Counted from the first letter of the stretch, positions 24,811 to 33,210 are shown. The stretch is 64,000 bases of DNA from Clostridia bacterium (GCA_029055875.1 JAIDCJ010000020.1:1-64000); one strand, 5' to 3'. The notes: a model not told the origin generated them from the sequence alone. Made by a program: numbers and translations.

Positions 24811-26751
24811 ATGAAAAAGAAAACGTATTACATTACAACACCCATCTACTATCCGAGCGGGAACTGGCATATCGGGCATTGCTATACCACCGTCATTTGC
24901 GACGCGCTTGCCCGCTTCCATAAAATGCTCGGCGAAGAAGTGTTCTTCCTCACGGGTACGGACGAGCACGGCCAGAAAATCGAGAAAGAGGCAAAGAGCC
25001 GCGGCGTCACGCCCATGCAGTTTATCGACCCGCTCGTTGCCGAGCTCAAAGATATGTGGCGGCTTCTCGACGTTTCCTACGACCGCTTTATCCGCACTAC
25101 GGATAAAGACCACGTCGAAGCCGTGCAAAAAATTTATCAGAGATTATACGACAGCGGGGATATCTACAAAGCCGAATACAGCGGCTGGTACTGCACCCCC
25201 TGCGAAAGTATGTGGACGGAGGCGCAGCTCAAGGGCGGCAAGTGCCCCGACTGCGGCAGAGAGGTAACGCTGCAAAAGGAGGAGAGCTATTTCTTCCGCC
25301 TTTCCAAATACGCACCCCGCATTTTGAAACTATACGAGGACAACCCCGAATTTTTACAGCCCAAATCGCGTATCAACGAAATGGTGAACAACTTCTTAAA
25401 ACCGGGACTCAACGATTTGTGCGTATCCCGCACCACGGTGAAGTGGGGTGTTCCGCTTCCGTTCGATAAGAATCATTACGCGTACGTTTGGATCGACGCG
25501 CTGTCTAATTACATTACAGCGCTCGGGTATGCGTCAAAGGACGACAGTCTCTATAAAAAATTCTGGCCTGCGGATTTGCACATGGTCGGTAAAGAGATCG
25601 TGCGCTTCCACGCCATTATCTGGCCCGCAATTTTAATGGCACTCGGCGAGCCCGTTCCGAAGCGCGTGTACGGACACGGTTGGCTTCTAATCGGCGGCGA
25701 CAAGCTCTCGAAGAGCAAGCAGGACGCGGTGAAGTGCGAGCTTACCGATCCCTACGAACTCGTCAAACGCTACGGCGCGGACGCGGTGCGCTACTTCCTG
25801 CTCCGTGAAATTCCCTTCGGTAGCGACGGCGAATACACGAACGAGAAACTACTTACGAGAATTAACGCGGACCTTGCTAACGATTTAGGAAACCTCGTTT
25901 CCCGCACGACGGCGATGATCGGGCAGTACTTCGGCGGAACGCTCCCGAAGCGCGGCAAAGCCGAGGGCGTGGACGCAGAGCTTGTTTCAATGGCGGAAGG
26001 CGCGTTTGAAAAAGTAAAGAGCGCGATGGAGCGGCTCAACGCCCCCGAAGCCTTAGCGGAAATCTTCGCGGTGGTATCGCGCGCGAATAAGTATATCGAC
26101 GAAACGACGCCTTGGATCCTTGCCAAGGACGAGAGTAAAAAGGCGCGCCTCGGCACCGTGCTCTATAACTTAGCGGAAACCGTGCGCATTTCGGCAATTT
26201 TGTTAAAGCCCTTCCTCACCGTTGCGCCTAAGGCAATTTTGAAGAGCCTCGGTTGCAGCGAGGACGCAGGGTTTGATAGCTTGGCGTTCGGCGGCTTGAA
26301 GGCGGGTACGAAAATTGAAAAGCTCCCGCCCATATTCCCGAGAATCGATATTCAAAAAGAGCTTGCCGCGGTGGCGGAGCTTGTGAAGTCCAAACACCCC
26401 GAAAAGAAAGAGGAAAACAAAGTGGAAGAAATTACCATTGACGATTTTGCAAAAATAGAATTAAAAGTGGGCGAAGTCATTGCGTGCGAGCGGGTAGAGA
26501 AGTCCGATAAGCTCCTGCACGAAACGGTGAAAATCGGAAACGAAACGCGCTCCGTCGTTTCGGGCATTGCGAAGTATTACACGCCCGAAGAGATGATCGG
26601 CAAAAAGGTCGTCGTTGTTACGAACCTGAAGCCCGTCAAGCTTCGCGGCGTGCTCTCCGAGGGCATGATTCTCTGCGCCGAGGATAAAGAGGGCAACCTT
26701 GCGCTCGTCACGCCCGAAAAAGCAATGGAAAGCGGCGGACAGGTAAGATGA
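24811..26751 (+). CDS. metG: Methionyl-tRNA synthetase with C-terminal tRNA-binding domain
   Basis: 646 residues. Class I core with the HIGH motif (NWHIGH) and KMSKS variant DKLSKSKQD. The zinc knuckle has four cysteines (CTPCESMWTEA, CPDCG). A C-terminal OB-fold tRNA-binding/dimerisation domain (about 545-646; VGEVIACERVEKSDKLLHETVKIG) is fused. It charges initiator and elongator tRNA(Met). The start is placed at MKKKTYYITT because an ATG nine bases upstream overlaps the -10 box. It overlaps tatD by four bases. Confidence 0.97.
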   Translation: MKKKTYYITTPIYYPSGNWHIGHCYTTVICDALARFHKMLGEEVFFLTGTDEHGQKIEKEAKSRGVTPMQFIDPLVAELKDMWRLLDVSYDRFIRTTDKDHVEAVQKIYQRLYDSGDIYKAEYSGWYCTPCESMWTEAQLKGGKCPDCGREVTLQKEESYFFRLSKYAPRILKLYEDNPEFLQPKSRINEMVNNFLKPGLNDLCVSRTTVKWGVPLPFDKNHYAYVWIDALSNYITALGYASKDDSLYKKFWPADLHMVGKEIVRFHAIIWPAILMALGEPVPKRVYGHGWLLIGGDKLSKSKQDAVKCELTDPYELVKRYGADAVRYFLLREIPFGSDGEYTNEKLLTRINADLANDLGNLVSRTTAMIGQYFGGTLPKRGKAEGVDAELVSMAEGAFEKVKSAMERLNAPEALAEIFAVVSRANKYIDETTPWILAKDESKKARLGTVLYNLAETVRISAILLKPFLTVAPKAILKSLGCSEDAGFDSLAFGGLKAGTKIEKLPPIFPRIDIQKELAAVAELVKSKHPEKKEENKVEEITIDDFAKIELKVGEVIACERVEKSDKLLHETVKIGNETRSVVSGIAKYYTPEEMIGKKVVVVTNLKPVKLRGVLSEGMILCAEDKEGNLALVTPEKAMESGGQVR

Positions 26752-27506
26752 TCGATATTCACGCGCATTTCGCGGACGAGGGCTATACCTTCCCCGAGGA
26801 GTGGGAGAAAATCAAGGCGGCGGGCGTACAAAAGGTCGTGCTCGCAGGCGATACGATTGAACACTCCAAGTGGCACCGCGATTTTTGTAAGGCTCATGAC
26901 GGCGCATACTTCTGCGCGGGCATTCACCCCGAAACAGCGAGGGATTTAACGGAAACGGAGTTCGATGAGCTCTTTGAACTTTGCAAGGACGAAAAGTGCG
27001 TGGCGGTCGGGGAAATCGGGCTTGACTACCATTACCCCGATTTCAATAAGAAAAATCAGCGCGACACGTTCGTGACGCAAATTCTTATGGCCGAAGGTGC
27101 GGGTTTGCCCGTGCAAATTCACTCGCGCGACGCCTGTGCGGACACGCTTGCCATCTTGCACGAAATGAAGGAGCACTTAAAGGGCGGGTTTCTTTTGCAC
27201 TGCTATTCCTACGGACAAGAGGTCATGGACGAGTTTCTAAGCCTCGGCGCGTACTTCTCGTTCGGGGGCGTGACCTGCTTCAAGAACGCAAAAAAGGTGG
27301 TGGAAGCCGTAGCGCATTGCCCGATAGACAGAATTTTATCTGAAACGGACAGCCCCTATTTATCCCCCGTTCGCGGCGAAAAAAATACGCCCGCAAACAT
27401 TCCCGTTATCGTTGAAAAGATTGCCCAAATCAAGGGCATGGAGTTCGCGGAAGTTTACGAGGCAATTCGGGAAAACGCCGCGCGGCTCTTCCCGAAGCTC
27501 AAATAA
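26748..27506 (+). CDS. tatD: TatD-family metal-dependent hydrolase
   Basis: 252 residues. TIM-barrel amidohydrolase with the metal-binding HAHF at the start, GEIGLDYHYP, the histidines in QIHSRDA and LLHCYSYG, and ETDSPYLSP. TatD proteins are 3'-5' DNA exonucleases linked to repair and DNA turnover. The ATGA overlap with metG shows coupling; metG-tatD is a common pair. Confidence 0.96.
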   Translation: MIDIHAHFADEGYTFPEEWEKIKAAGVQKVVLAGDTIEHSKWHRDFCKAHDGAYFCAGIHPETARDLTETEFDELFELCKDEKCVAVGEIGLDYHYPDFNKKNQRDTFVTQILMAEGAGLPVQIHSRDACADTLAILHEMKEHLKGGFLLHCYSYGQEVMDEFLSLGAYFSFGGVTCFKNAKKVVEAVAHCPIDRILSETDSPYLSPVRGEKNTPANIPVIVEKIAQIKGMEFAEVYEAIRENAARLFPKLK

Positions 27507-27508
27507 TT

Positions 27509-28096
27509 ATGGATATTTATACCTACCAAATCGGAAACAACTTATACGTGAATCTCACAAGCCGTTGCACCAACCGCTGCACGTTCTGCGTGCGCGAGGG
27601 GAAAACGGAGTACGAGGGGTATGCGCTTTGGCTAAGTAAGGAGCCGACCGCCGCGCAGGTGATTGCGGGAATCGGCGATCCTAAAAAGTATAACGAAATC
27701 GTGTTCTGCGGCTTCGGCGAGCCGACGCATCGGCTTGATACCATGCTCGAAGTGTGCGAATACGTTCACAGCCGCGGCGGCAAAACGAGGCTCAACACCA
27801 ACGGCCACGGCAGTGTTATCAACGGCAAAAACATTGCGCCGCTTTTGAAGGACAATCTCGACACGGTGAACATCTCGCTCAACGCACCGAGCGAGAAAGA
27901 GTACGAAGCGGTGTGCCGTCCGCAGATTGCGGGGGCATACGGTGCGCTTTTAGACTTCGCACACGCGTGCAGGGAAAGCGGCGTGAACGCACTCTTTTCG
28001 GTGGTGGACTGCATCGGCAAAGAGGCGGTCGAAAAGTGTAAAGTGCTTGCCGAGGAAGTCGGGCTGCCGCTTCGGGTTCGGGAAATGATAGAATAA
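27509..28096 (+). CDS. TatD-associated radical SAM protein
   Basis: 195 residues. Radical SAM cluster motif CTNRCTFC (CxxxCxxC, about residues 20-27), then FCGFGEPTHR and TRLNTNGHG. It is shorter than most radical SAM enzymes but matches a family known for sitting next to tatD. Its reaction is not established. It begins two bases after the tatD stop and ends the metG operon. Confidence 0.88.
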   Translation: MDIYTYQIGNNLYVNLTSRCTNRCTFCVREGKTEYEGYALWLSKEPTAAQVIAGIGDPKKYNEIVFCGFGEPTHRLDTMLEVCEYVHSRGGKTRLNTNGHGSVINGKNIAPLLKDNLDTVNISLNAPSEKEYEAVCRPQIAGAYGALLDFAHACRESGVNALFSVVDCIGKEAVEKCKVLAEEVGLPLRVREMIE

Positions 28097-28103
28097 AAAA
28101 ATC

Positions 28104-28134
28104 AGAGAGCCCGACATAGCAGGCTCTCTTTCTC
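28104..28134 (+). terminator. Terminator of the metG operon
   Basis: AGAGAGCC / GGCTCTCT stem followed by TTCTC, an imperfect U tract. Confidence 0.65.
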
Positions 28135-28167
28135 ATAAGTAAGGAGGGGGATTCCCTCAATAACAGT

Positions 28168-28194
28168 ATGTGCGTCGTGGCATGGCGCATGTGA
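28168..28194 (+). CDS. Possible 8-codon leader peptide before rsmA
   Basis: ATG to TGA reads MCVVAWRM, out of frame with rsmA. Its stop codon overlaps the GAGGA Shine-Dalgarno of rsmA (28193-28197). An AAGGAGG lies upstream, but about 20 bases away and partly inside a small hairpin (GAGGG-CCCTC, 28144-28158). It is weakly supported and may not be translated. Confidence 0.25.
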   Translation: MCVVAWRM

Positions 28195-28202
28195 GGAATT
28201 TT

Positions 28203-29042
28203 ATGGAAGATTTGAAGAGCGTTCTCGGGGAATGCGGGTTCAGCTTCAAAAAGCAGTGGGGGCAGAATTTCCTCACCGATACCAACCTGCTCCGCGCCAT
28301 TGCGCAGGACGCGGGCGTGGACGAGAATACGACGGTGCTCGAAATCGGCGCGGGTGCGGGTGCGCTCACGCGTGCGCTATCGGGGCGCGCGAAAAAGGTG
28401 CTCGCCTATGAAATCGATAGAAGCTTGGAGCCCGTGCTTGCGCGTACGCTTGCGGGCTGCGAAAACGTAGAGGTCGTGTTTCAGGACTTTTCCAAGGCGG
28501 AAATGTCCGAGGTGGAGAAGGAGCTTGGGCCGTTCGTCGTTGCGGCGAATTTGCCGTATTACGTGACTACGCCTATCGTCATGCGGTTCGTGGAAGAGTC
28601 CAAAAATTGCAAGGGGCTCACCGTCATGGTGCAGGAGGAAGTGGCGGAGCGGTTCTGCGCAAAAGAGGGCACGGCGGACTACGGCGCAGTCACGGCGGCT
28701 ATCGCACGGCGGGGGACGTGCAAAATCACGCGCCGCGTGCCGCGGGAAATGTTCACCCCGCGCCCGAACGTCGATTCGGCGGTGGTGAAGATAGATTTCA
28801 CTTCGGGCGGGTTTGAGGTCGCAAGTCCGCGGGCGTACCGCGAGACGGTGCGGTGCGCCTTTTTAAGCCGCAGAAAGACGCTGGAAAATAACCTCATGAG
28901 CGTGTTCCGTTTGGGGCGCGAAGAGGCGAAGGAAATCCTGCGGGCGGCGGGTATAGCAGACGGCGTGCGCGGAGAAACGCTCTCTCCCAAAGACTTTGCT
29001 AGGCTCTCCGACTTGCTCTTTGAAAAAGGAATCGTAAAATAA
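28203..29042 (+). CDS. rsmA: 16S rRNA (A1518/A1519-N6)-dimethyltransferase RsmA (KsgA)
   Basis: 279 residues. KKQWGQNFLTD at the N-terminus, SAM motif LEIGAGAGALTRAL, and the N6-adenine motif AANLPYYVTTPI are all present. It dimethylates two adenosines in helix 45 of 16S rRNA during late 30S assembly. The start at 28203 is chosen for its GAGGA at six bases. It lies downstream of the metG-tatD operon, as in many Firmicutes, but after a terminator; no promoter was recognised. Confidence 0.96.
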   Translation: MEDLKSVLGECGFSFKKQWGQNFLTDTNLLRAIAQDAGVDENTTVLEIGAGAGALTRALSGRAKKVLAYEIDRSLEPVLARTLAGCENVEVVFQDFSKAEMSEVEKELGPFVVAANLPYYVTTPIVMRFVEESKNCKGLTVMVQEEVAERFCAKEGTADYGAVTAAIARRGTCKITRRVPREMFTPRPNVDSAVVKIDFTSGGFEVASPRAYRETVRCAFLSRRKTLENNLMSVFRLGREEAKEILRAAGIADGVRGETLSPKDFARLSDLLFEKGIVK

Positions 29043-29046
29043 ACGC

Positions 29047-29075
29047 TTGACTTTTTCCGCTAAGCCGCGTAAAAT
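29047..29075 (+). promoter_or_regulatory. Promoter of pnuC
   Basis: TTGACT (29047-29052), a 17-base spacer, TAAAAT (29070-29075). The predicted start near 29082 gives a leader of about 109 nt. Confidence 0.7.
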
Positions 29076-29090
29076 CATGAAGAATTGAAT

Positions 29091-29184
29091 AGACTCGCAA
29101 GTGCTACCGAGTACTTGCAAATGCAACGGCATTTTACTTATATCGTCAGGTCTTGGAAGATATAAGCAAAGTGCCGTTTTTTTG
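29091..29184 (+). promoter_or_regulatory. Attenuator-like leader of pnuC, candidate riboswitch
   Basis: Hairpin 1 is GCAAGTGC / GTACTTGC (29097-29104, 29111-29118), and ACTCG...CGAGT offers an alternative pairing within it. Then comes a terminator: AACGGCA (29125-29131) pairs with TGCCGTT (29172-29178), CTTATATC (29137-29144) with GATATAAG (29159-29166), followed by seven Ts (29177-29183). The TGAGGA ribosome-binding site abuts the T run. TPP, FMN, purine and preQ1-I signatures are not recognised. Confidence 0.6.
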
Positions 29185-29190
29185 AGGATT

Positions 29191-29892
29191 ATGAAAAAGT
29201 TTTTAAGAAGTATTACTCTCGTCGAATGGCTGATTTGGAGTATCAGCGTAATATCGATTATCGTATTTTTCTTCGTTTTCAAGAATACGCAGTACCTGTA
29301 TTTGGTCGGCTCCTTGATTGGCGCAACCGCCTTGATATTCGTTTCCAAGGGCAATCCCGCGGGACAGCTTTTAACAATCGTATTCAGCGTGTTTTACGGC
29401 ATCATTTCGTACTCGTTTTCCTACTACGGCGAAATGATAACGTATTTGGGAATGAGCGCGCCCATTGCGCTTTGGGCTCTTATCTCGTGGCTGCGCAATC
29501 CCTATAAGGGCAACAAGAGCGAAGTAAAGGTCAATACACTTTCCCGCAGAGAATGGTGCCTGTTTTTAATTGCGTCCGCCGTGATTACGGTATGCTTTTT
29601 CTTCGTACTGCAAGCGCTTAATACGGCGAACTTGATTATCAGTACCGTATCGGTAGCAACTTCGTTTATGGCGGCGTATTTAACGGCAAGAAGAAATCGG
29701 TTTTATGCAATCGCCTACGGTGCAAACGATATCGTACTCATCGTCATGTGGAGCATGGCAAGCATGGAAGATATCACTTATCTTCCTATGGTAATTTGCT
29801 TCGTATCGTTTTTGGTGACGGATACGTACGGCTTTATTAATTGGACGATAATGAAGAAAAGACAAAAAGCCGAAGAAGAAAAAGAGGTGTGA
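29191..29892 (+). CDS. pnuC: PnuC-family vitamin transporter
   Basis: 233 residues with about seven hydrophobic segments and the family pattern near the C-terminus (RNRFYAIAYGANDIVLIVMW, then DTYGFINW). PnuC proteins move nicotinamide riboside by facilitated diffusion; relatives carry thiamine or riboflavin, so the substrate is not certain. The start at 29191 follows TGAGGA. Expression is probably controlled by premature termination in its leader. nadA at 41198 shows that NAD metabolism genes occur in this region, but they are not adjacent. Confidence 0.88.
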   Translation: MKKFLRSITLVEWLIWSISVISIIVFFFVFKNTQYLYLVGSLIGATALIFVSKGNPAGQLLTIVFSVFYGIISYSFSYYGEMITYLGMSAPIALWALISWLRNPYKGNKSEVKVNTLSRREWCLFLIASAVITVCFFFVLQALNTANLIISTVSVATSFMAAYLTARRNRFYAIAYGANDIVLIVMWSMASMEDITYLPMVICFVSFLVTDTYGFINWTIMKKRQKAEEEKEV

Positions 29893-29910
29893 GCGAACTG
29901 CTCACACCTC
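29884..29910. terminator. Bidirectional terminator between pnuC and the NlpC/P60 gene
   Basis: Perfect 11-bp stem GAGGTGTGAGC / GCTCACACCTC with a five-base loop; T-rich sequence lies on both strands. Confidence 0.8.
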
Positions 29911-29915
29911 TTATA

Positions 29916-30758
29916 TTATAAAACTCTTCTTGCCGTAATGTAGTAGCTCCACCGCGTGGTAGAAATCTGTTCGATCTTCGCGTAGTCCGAAGCGGTGTGC
30001 AGAATGTAGTTATCGCCGAGGTACAAGGCAACGTGCCCGATTCGCTCTAACCCCGTGTTGTTATAACGCGAAGCGTTCGTGAAGAATAAAAGGTCTCCGC
30101 GCTGAATATCTTTTTTGGCAACCTCTTGCCCCTGCGATACCTGCGTGCGCGTGTTCATGTTGAGATTGACGCCCGCACCCCGATAGAACATATATTGCAT
30201 GAGCGAGGAGCAGTCAAACGCCGTATCGGTGAAGTTTTTCAAAAGATTGCCCTTTCCGTCGTGCAAGCGTACTGCGCCGTACACGTACGGCGTGCCGAGC
30301 ACCTTCAAGCCCTCTTGAATCACGCTCTCTATCTTTTCGCTGCCCGCTTCCATTGAGGTGAGCGAGGTATAACGCGCGTCTGCGCTCACGTACGCCGTGC
30401 GCCCTTTGTAGCGCGTTTCGTACCAGCCGTTCGTCTGCCCGACGTATTGCAGGAGTACGCCGTTTTCCACCGTGCCGAGTACTTCGGAAGACATGCCCGC
30501 GCCCGCGCGCACGTTGAGTCCGTTCGTGCGGACGAGAATATATTGCGCCTGCGGAGTTTGCGGCTCCTGCGGGATTTCGGGTTTTTCGGGTTCGGGTATT
30601 TGTATATCTCCGGGAAGGGTTACAACTTCTCCGCCTTCTTCTACTTGTTCAAAGTTTTCTTTATTTGCAGTATCGTCTGAGCGGCCGGAGCACGCGGTGA
30701 GCGGCAAACAGCCGAGCATCAACGCTATTGCGCATACTGCCGTTTTCAACGGTTTCAT
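29916..30758 (-). CDS. SH3-NlpC/P60 cell-wall hydrolase lipoprotein
   Basis: 280 residues. A signal peptide with lipobox LTAC (about residue 23) is followed by a Pro/Glu-rich linker (about 50-70), a bacterial SH3 domain (about 75-130; LNVRAGAGMSSEVLG), and an NlpC/P60 domain. The NlpC/P60 domain carries catalytic Cys in AFDCSSLMQYMF and His in IGHVALYLGDNYILH. It should cleave peptidoglycan stem peptides at the outer face of the membrane. AAAGGAGAA precedes the ATG at 30758. It stands alone. Confidence 0.93.
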   Translation of the reverse strand: MKPLKTAVCAIALMLGCLPLTACSGRSDDTANKENFEQVEEGGEVVTLPGDIQIPEPEKPEIPQEPQTPQAQYILVRTNGLNVRAGAGMSSEVLGTVENGVLLQYVGQTNGWYETRYKGRTAYVSADARYTSLTSMEAGSEKIESVIQEGLKVLGTPYVYGAVRLHDGKGNLLKNFTDTAFDCSSLMQYMFYRGAGVNLNMNTRTQVSQGQEVAKKDIQRGDLLFFTNASRYNNTGLERIGHVALYLGDNYILHTASDYAKIEQISTTRWSYYITARRVL

Positions 30759-30863
30759 ATTTTTTTCTCCTTTGTATTTCAACTTTGATAAAATCATACC
30801 AAAAAACGGGTAAAAAATCAATAGTAGGTTCTTGGCAGCAGAGGAAAAAACCGCCAAAGGCGT

Positions 30864-30891
30864 TTGAAAGCGTATGCGTTTGTGGTATAAT
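30864..30891 (+). promoter_or_regulatory. Promoter of the alpha/beta hydrolase gene
   Basis: TTGAAA (30864-30869), a 16-base spacer, TATAAT (30886-30891), with an extended TGG before the -10. Confidence 0.7.
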
Positions 30892-30923
30892 TATTTTGGA
30901 AATAATTGATAACGGAGGAAATT

Positions 30924-31802
30924 ATGGAACTCACAAGCTTCGACGGAAAGAAAATTTACGTTCACGAATGGAGCTGCCCGCAGATGCCCAAGGGCGTGGT
31001 GCAAATCATACACGGTATGACGGAGCACGCCGCGCGGTACGACAAGTTTGCCAAAATGCTGAACGCGTTCGGCTACTTTGTGGTGGCGGACGACCATCGC
31101 GGCCACGGCAAGACGGATCCCGATACGCTCGGCTACTGCAAGGGGAATATGTTCGCGGACACGGTACGCGACGAATGCGCCATTACCGATTATTATAAAG
31201 CGAAGTTTCCCGATTTGAAATATTTCGTATTCGGCTTTTCGTACGGCTCGTTTATCACGCAGAGCTATATCGGCAAGTACGGTGATAAGATCGACGGCGC
31301 AGTTATCGGCGGCAGTAACATGAAGAAGGATTTCGAGGTGTATCTCGGCTCCTTCGTGGCGGCGTTGAACCCCAAGAAGAAGCCCGCGAAAATGATTGAG
31401 AATCTCTCGTTCGGTGCATACGAAAAGAAGTTTGAAGATAAGGAATGGCTGAGCGCCAACCCCGAAAACAACGCCGCATACCACGCAGACCCGCTTTGCG
31501 GATTTACTTGCTCGTATCGGTTCTATGCCGATTTCTTCAAGGGCTTGAAGAGTCTCTATACCAAAAAATACGCAAAGGCTGTGCCGAGCGATTTACCCAT
31601 TCTGCTTGCCTCGGGCAAGGAAGATCCCGTCGGCGACATGAGCGCGGGCGTGAAAAAGCTTTATTCGTTCTATCAGAATAAGGCAGGCGTCAAGGATATC
31701 GAGTTAAAGCTGTTCGAGGGCTGCCGCCACGAATTTCTCAACGAGAAGACAGGCGAAGAAAACGCACGCGAAATTCTCGAATGGTTTGAAAAACATTGCT
31801 AA
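30924..31802 (+). CDS. Alpha/beta hydrolase, monoacylglycerol lipase/lysophospholipase type
   Basis: 292 residues. Serine hydrolase with oxyanion-region HGMTEHAARYDKFA, DDHRGHGKT, nucleophile elbow GFSYGS (about 95-100), the acid in SGKEDPVGD, and the catalytic His in GCRHEFLNE. The pattern matches the Hydrolase_4 group that cleaves monoacylglycerols or lysophospholipids. There is no signal peptide. GGAGGAAATT precedes the ATG. It has its own promoter and terminator. Confidence 0.9.
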   Translation: MELTSFDGKKIYVHEWSCPQMPKGVVQIIHGMTEHAARYDKFAKMLNAFGYFVVADDHRGHGKTDPDTLGYCKGNMFADTVRDECAITDYYKAKFPDLKYFVFGFSYGSFITQSYIGKYGDKIDGAVIGGSNMKKDFEVYLGSFVAALNPKKKPAKMIENLSFGAYEKKFEDKEWLSANPENNAAYHADPLCGFTCSYRFYADFFKGLKSLYTKKYAKAVPSDLPILLASGKEDPVGDMSAGVKKLYSFYQNKAGVKDIELKLFEGCRHEFLNEKTGEENAREILEWFEKHC

Positions 31803-31820
31803 AACTCAAACAATAGCAAA

Positions 31821-31851
31821 TCCCCGCAAATTTTTGCGGGGATAATTTTTT
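31821..31851 (+). terminator. Terminator of the hydrolase gene
   Basis: TCCCCGCAAA / TTTGCGGGGA hairpin followed by TAATTTTTT. Confidence 0.85.
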
Positions 31852-31859
31852 ATAATTTT

Positions 31860-31920
31860 GTGCGCGGAGCAAAGTCGCGCCTTTGCGGTAGCGCCCCCAA
31901 TTTGCGCAATGCTTTGCGCT
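31860..31920. repeat. Noncoding repeat-like segment
   Basis: Begins with GTGCGCGGAGCAAAG, also present at 20654-20668. Short inverted segments follow (for example TTGCGCAA and TTTGCGC). I see no gene between 31852 and 32018. Confidence 0.45.
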
Positions 31921-32018
31921 TACTGTCTGTTGATGAAACAAGTACAACGCTTCTGCAAGAAAGATAAAACAAAGGGGCTAATAGCTCACGGAATTTTTCA
32001 GAATGAAAAATTCGTGAA

Positions 32019-32468
32019 TTAGTTGACTACCTTCGGATCAACGCTCAGCGTGTAGCCGCTGGGGTTCCGATCGTCGGGGAACAAGGTCGAACCGGGAACG
32101 ACGGGAAGCGTCAAGGGATTGATGAGCGCGTCTGCCGTAAGGTTGGTAACCGCCGCGCGAAGATAGGGGAACATAGTCTCCGTTGCGTTAATGGCAAACG
32201 TGCGCTTGTCCTCGTCCGTTTCCATGTTGTTTACCTCGAACACGCCCACGAAGCGCGCCGTCAAATTGAAGGGCTTGGGGCTATCGTCCTTGTGCTCGAT
32301 TTTGCATTCCAACACCACGATATTGATTTTCGGGTTCTCGTTTGCCTGACGAATCTGGCGGGAGAAGAAGGGCTTGATCTCGAACTTCATATCGGGCGTT
32401 GCCTTAATGGGATTCACCTTAAACGAAAGCTCGTCTGCCGTAAGTGCTTTCAAAGAATAATCAATCAT
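32019..32468 (-). CDS. SecB-like protein
   Basis: 149 residues. The block ETMFPYLRAAVTNLTADALINPLTLPVV (about 100-127) resembles the SecB signature around its peptide-binding groove, and overall length and beta-then-helix layout also fit. SecB is a tetrameric export chaperone in proteobacteria. In Firmicutes, SecB-like proteins are patchy and sometimes linked to toxin-antitoxin modules; no toxin is seen here. GAGGT precedes the ATG. It is monocistronic with a perfect promoter. Confidence 0.6.
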   Translation of the reverse strand: MIDYSLKALTADELSFKVNPIKATPDMKFEIKPFFSRQIRQANENPKINIVVLECKIEHKDDSPKPFNLTARFVGVFEVNNMETDEDKRTFAINATETMFPYLRAAVTNLTADALINPLTLPVVPGSTLFPDDRNPSGYTLSVDPKVVN

Positions 32469-32501
32469 AATTTTACCTCATTTGATAATTTTATCCTGTC
32501 C

Positions 32502-32530
32502 ATTGTAGCACGAAATCATGCGCTTGTCAA
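32502..32530 (-). promoter_or_regulatory. Promoter of the SecB-like gene
   Basis: Minus strand: TTGACA (32525-32530), 17 bases, TACAAT (32502-32507), leader of about 28 nt. Confidence 0.8.
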
Positions 32531-32589
32531 TGCACAATCCGAAAATTTATCTGGGAATGAAGCGGCTCCCCCTTGCACAAACTGCCCCT

Positions 32590-33156
32590 ATGGAAAAGAC
32601 CGCCCGCACGAAAATTATAGCAAGCGAAAAACTGAGGCGCGCGCTTGCCTGCGCTCTTTTGTTTTTTCTGTTCTCTTTTCTCGGCTGGTGCTGGGAGAAG
32701 CTCTATTTTTTCGTCGTCTACCAAATGAACGCCGACCGCGGGTTTTTAACGTTGCCGTTTTGCACCGTCTACGGCTTTGCGCTTATTCTCATTCGGCTTA
32801 CGCTCGGGCTTCCGCGCTTAGACGAAAAATATCCCAAAAGTCTCCTACACTTTTTGGGATACTGCGTGGCCGCCTCGCTTATTGCCACGTTCGTGGAGCT
32901 TTCTACGGGGCTTTTCTTCGAGCAGGTGTTCGGCGTTCGGCTGTGGACGTATCAGGACTTTGCGCATTCCTATCAGGACTATATCTGTCTGAGCGTCAGC
33001 GTTGCCTGGGGCGCGATGATCGGTATTTTCATGGCGGGCGTGTGGGCACCCTTGGAAAAAAGATTTGCCGCCCTGCCCGCGCCCGTGCTCACGTGGGGGA
33101 GCGGACTTTTGACGCTCGCTATCACGCTCGACTTCTTTTTATCGGCTTTTTTGTAG
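32590..33156 (+). CDS. Putative ABC transporter permease-like membrane protein (CmpB family)
   Basis: 188 residues with about five hydrophobic segments. The N-terminal FSFLGWCWEKLYFF ... GFLTLPFCTVYGFALIL pattern is typical of a family annotated as putative ABC transporter permease (PF06541). No ATPase partner is nearby, so the transporter label is tentative. The start is uncertain: ATG at 32590 is used, while 32557 and 32518 are also in frame. No Shine-Dalgarno is clear for any of them. Confidence 0.65.
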   Translation: MEKTARTKIIASEKLRRALACALLFFLFSFLGWCWEKLYFFVVYQMNADRGFLTLPFCTVYGFALILIRLTLGLPRLDEKYPKSLLHFLGYCVAASLIATFVELSTGLFFEQVFGVRLWTYQDFAHSYQDYICLSVSVAWGAMIGIFMAGVWAPLEKRFAALPAPVLTWGSGLLTLAITLDFFLSAFL

Positions 33157-33162
33157 TCGGTC

Positions 33163-33191
33163 TTGACACAGCGGCGGCGGGCGCGTATAAT
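33163..33191 (+). promoter_or_regulatory. Perfect consensus promoter
   Basis: TTGACA (33163-33168), 17 bases, TATAAT (33186-33191). GTAGGAGG precedes the ATG at 33211. Confidence 0.85.
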
Positions 33192-33210
33192 ACGTGGTAG
33201 GAGGCGGCTT

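Noticed and set aside
24784-24811. Upstream starts for metG (TTG 24784, ATG 24802)
   Set aside because: Both lie within the promoter (TTTACA-17-TATAAT ends at 24803), so they could not be on the transcript.
32524-32556. Promoter TTGTCA...TTATCT just before the membrane protein start at 32557
   Set aside because: The -10 candidate matches the consensus at only two or three positions, so it cannot decide the start of that gene.
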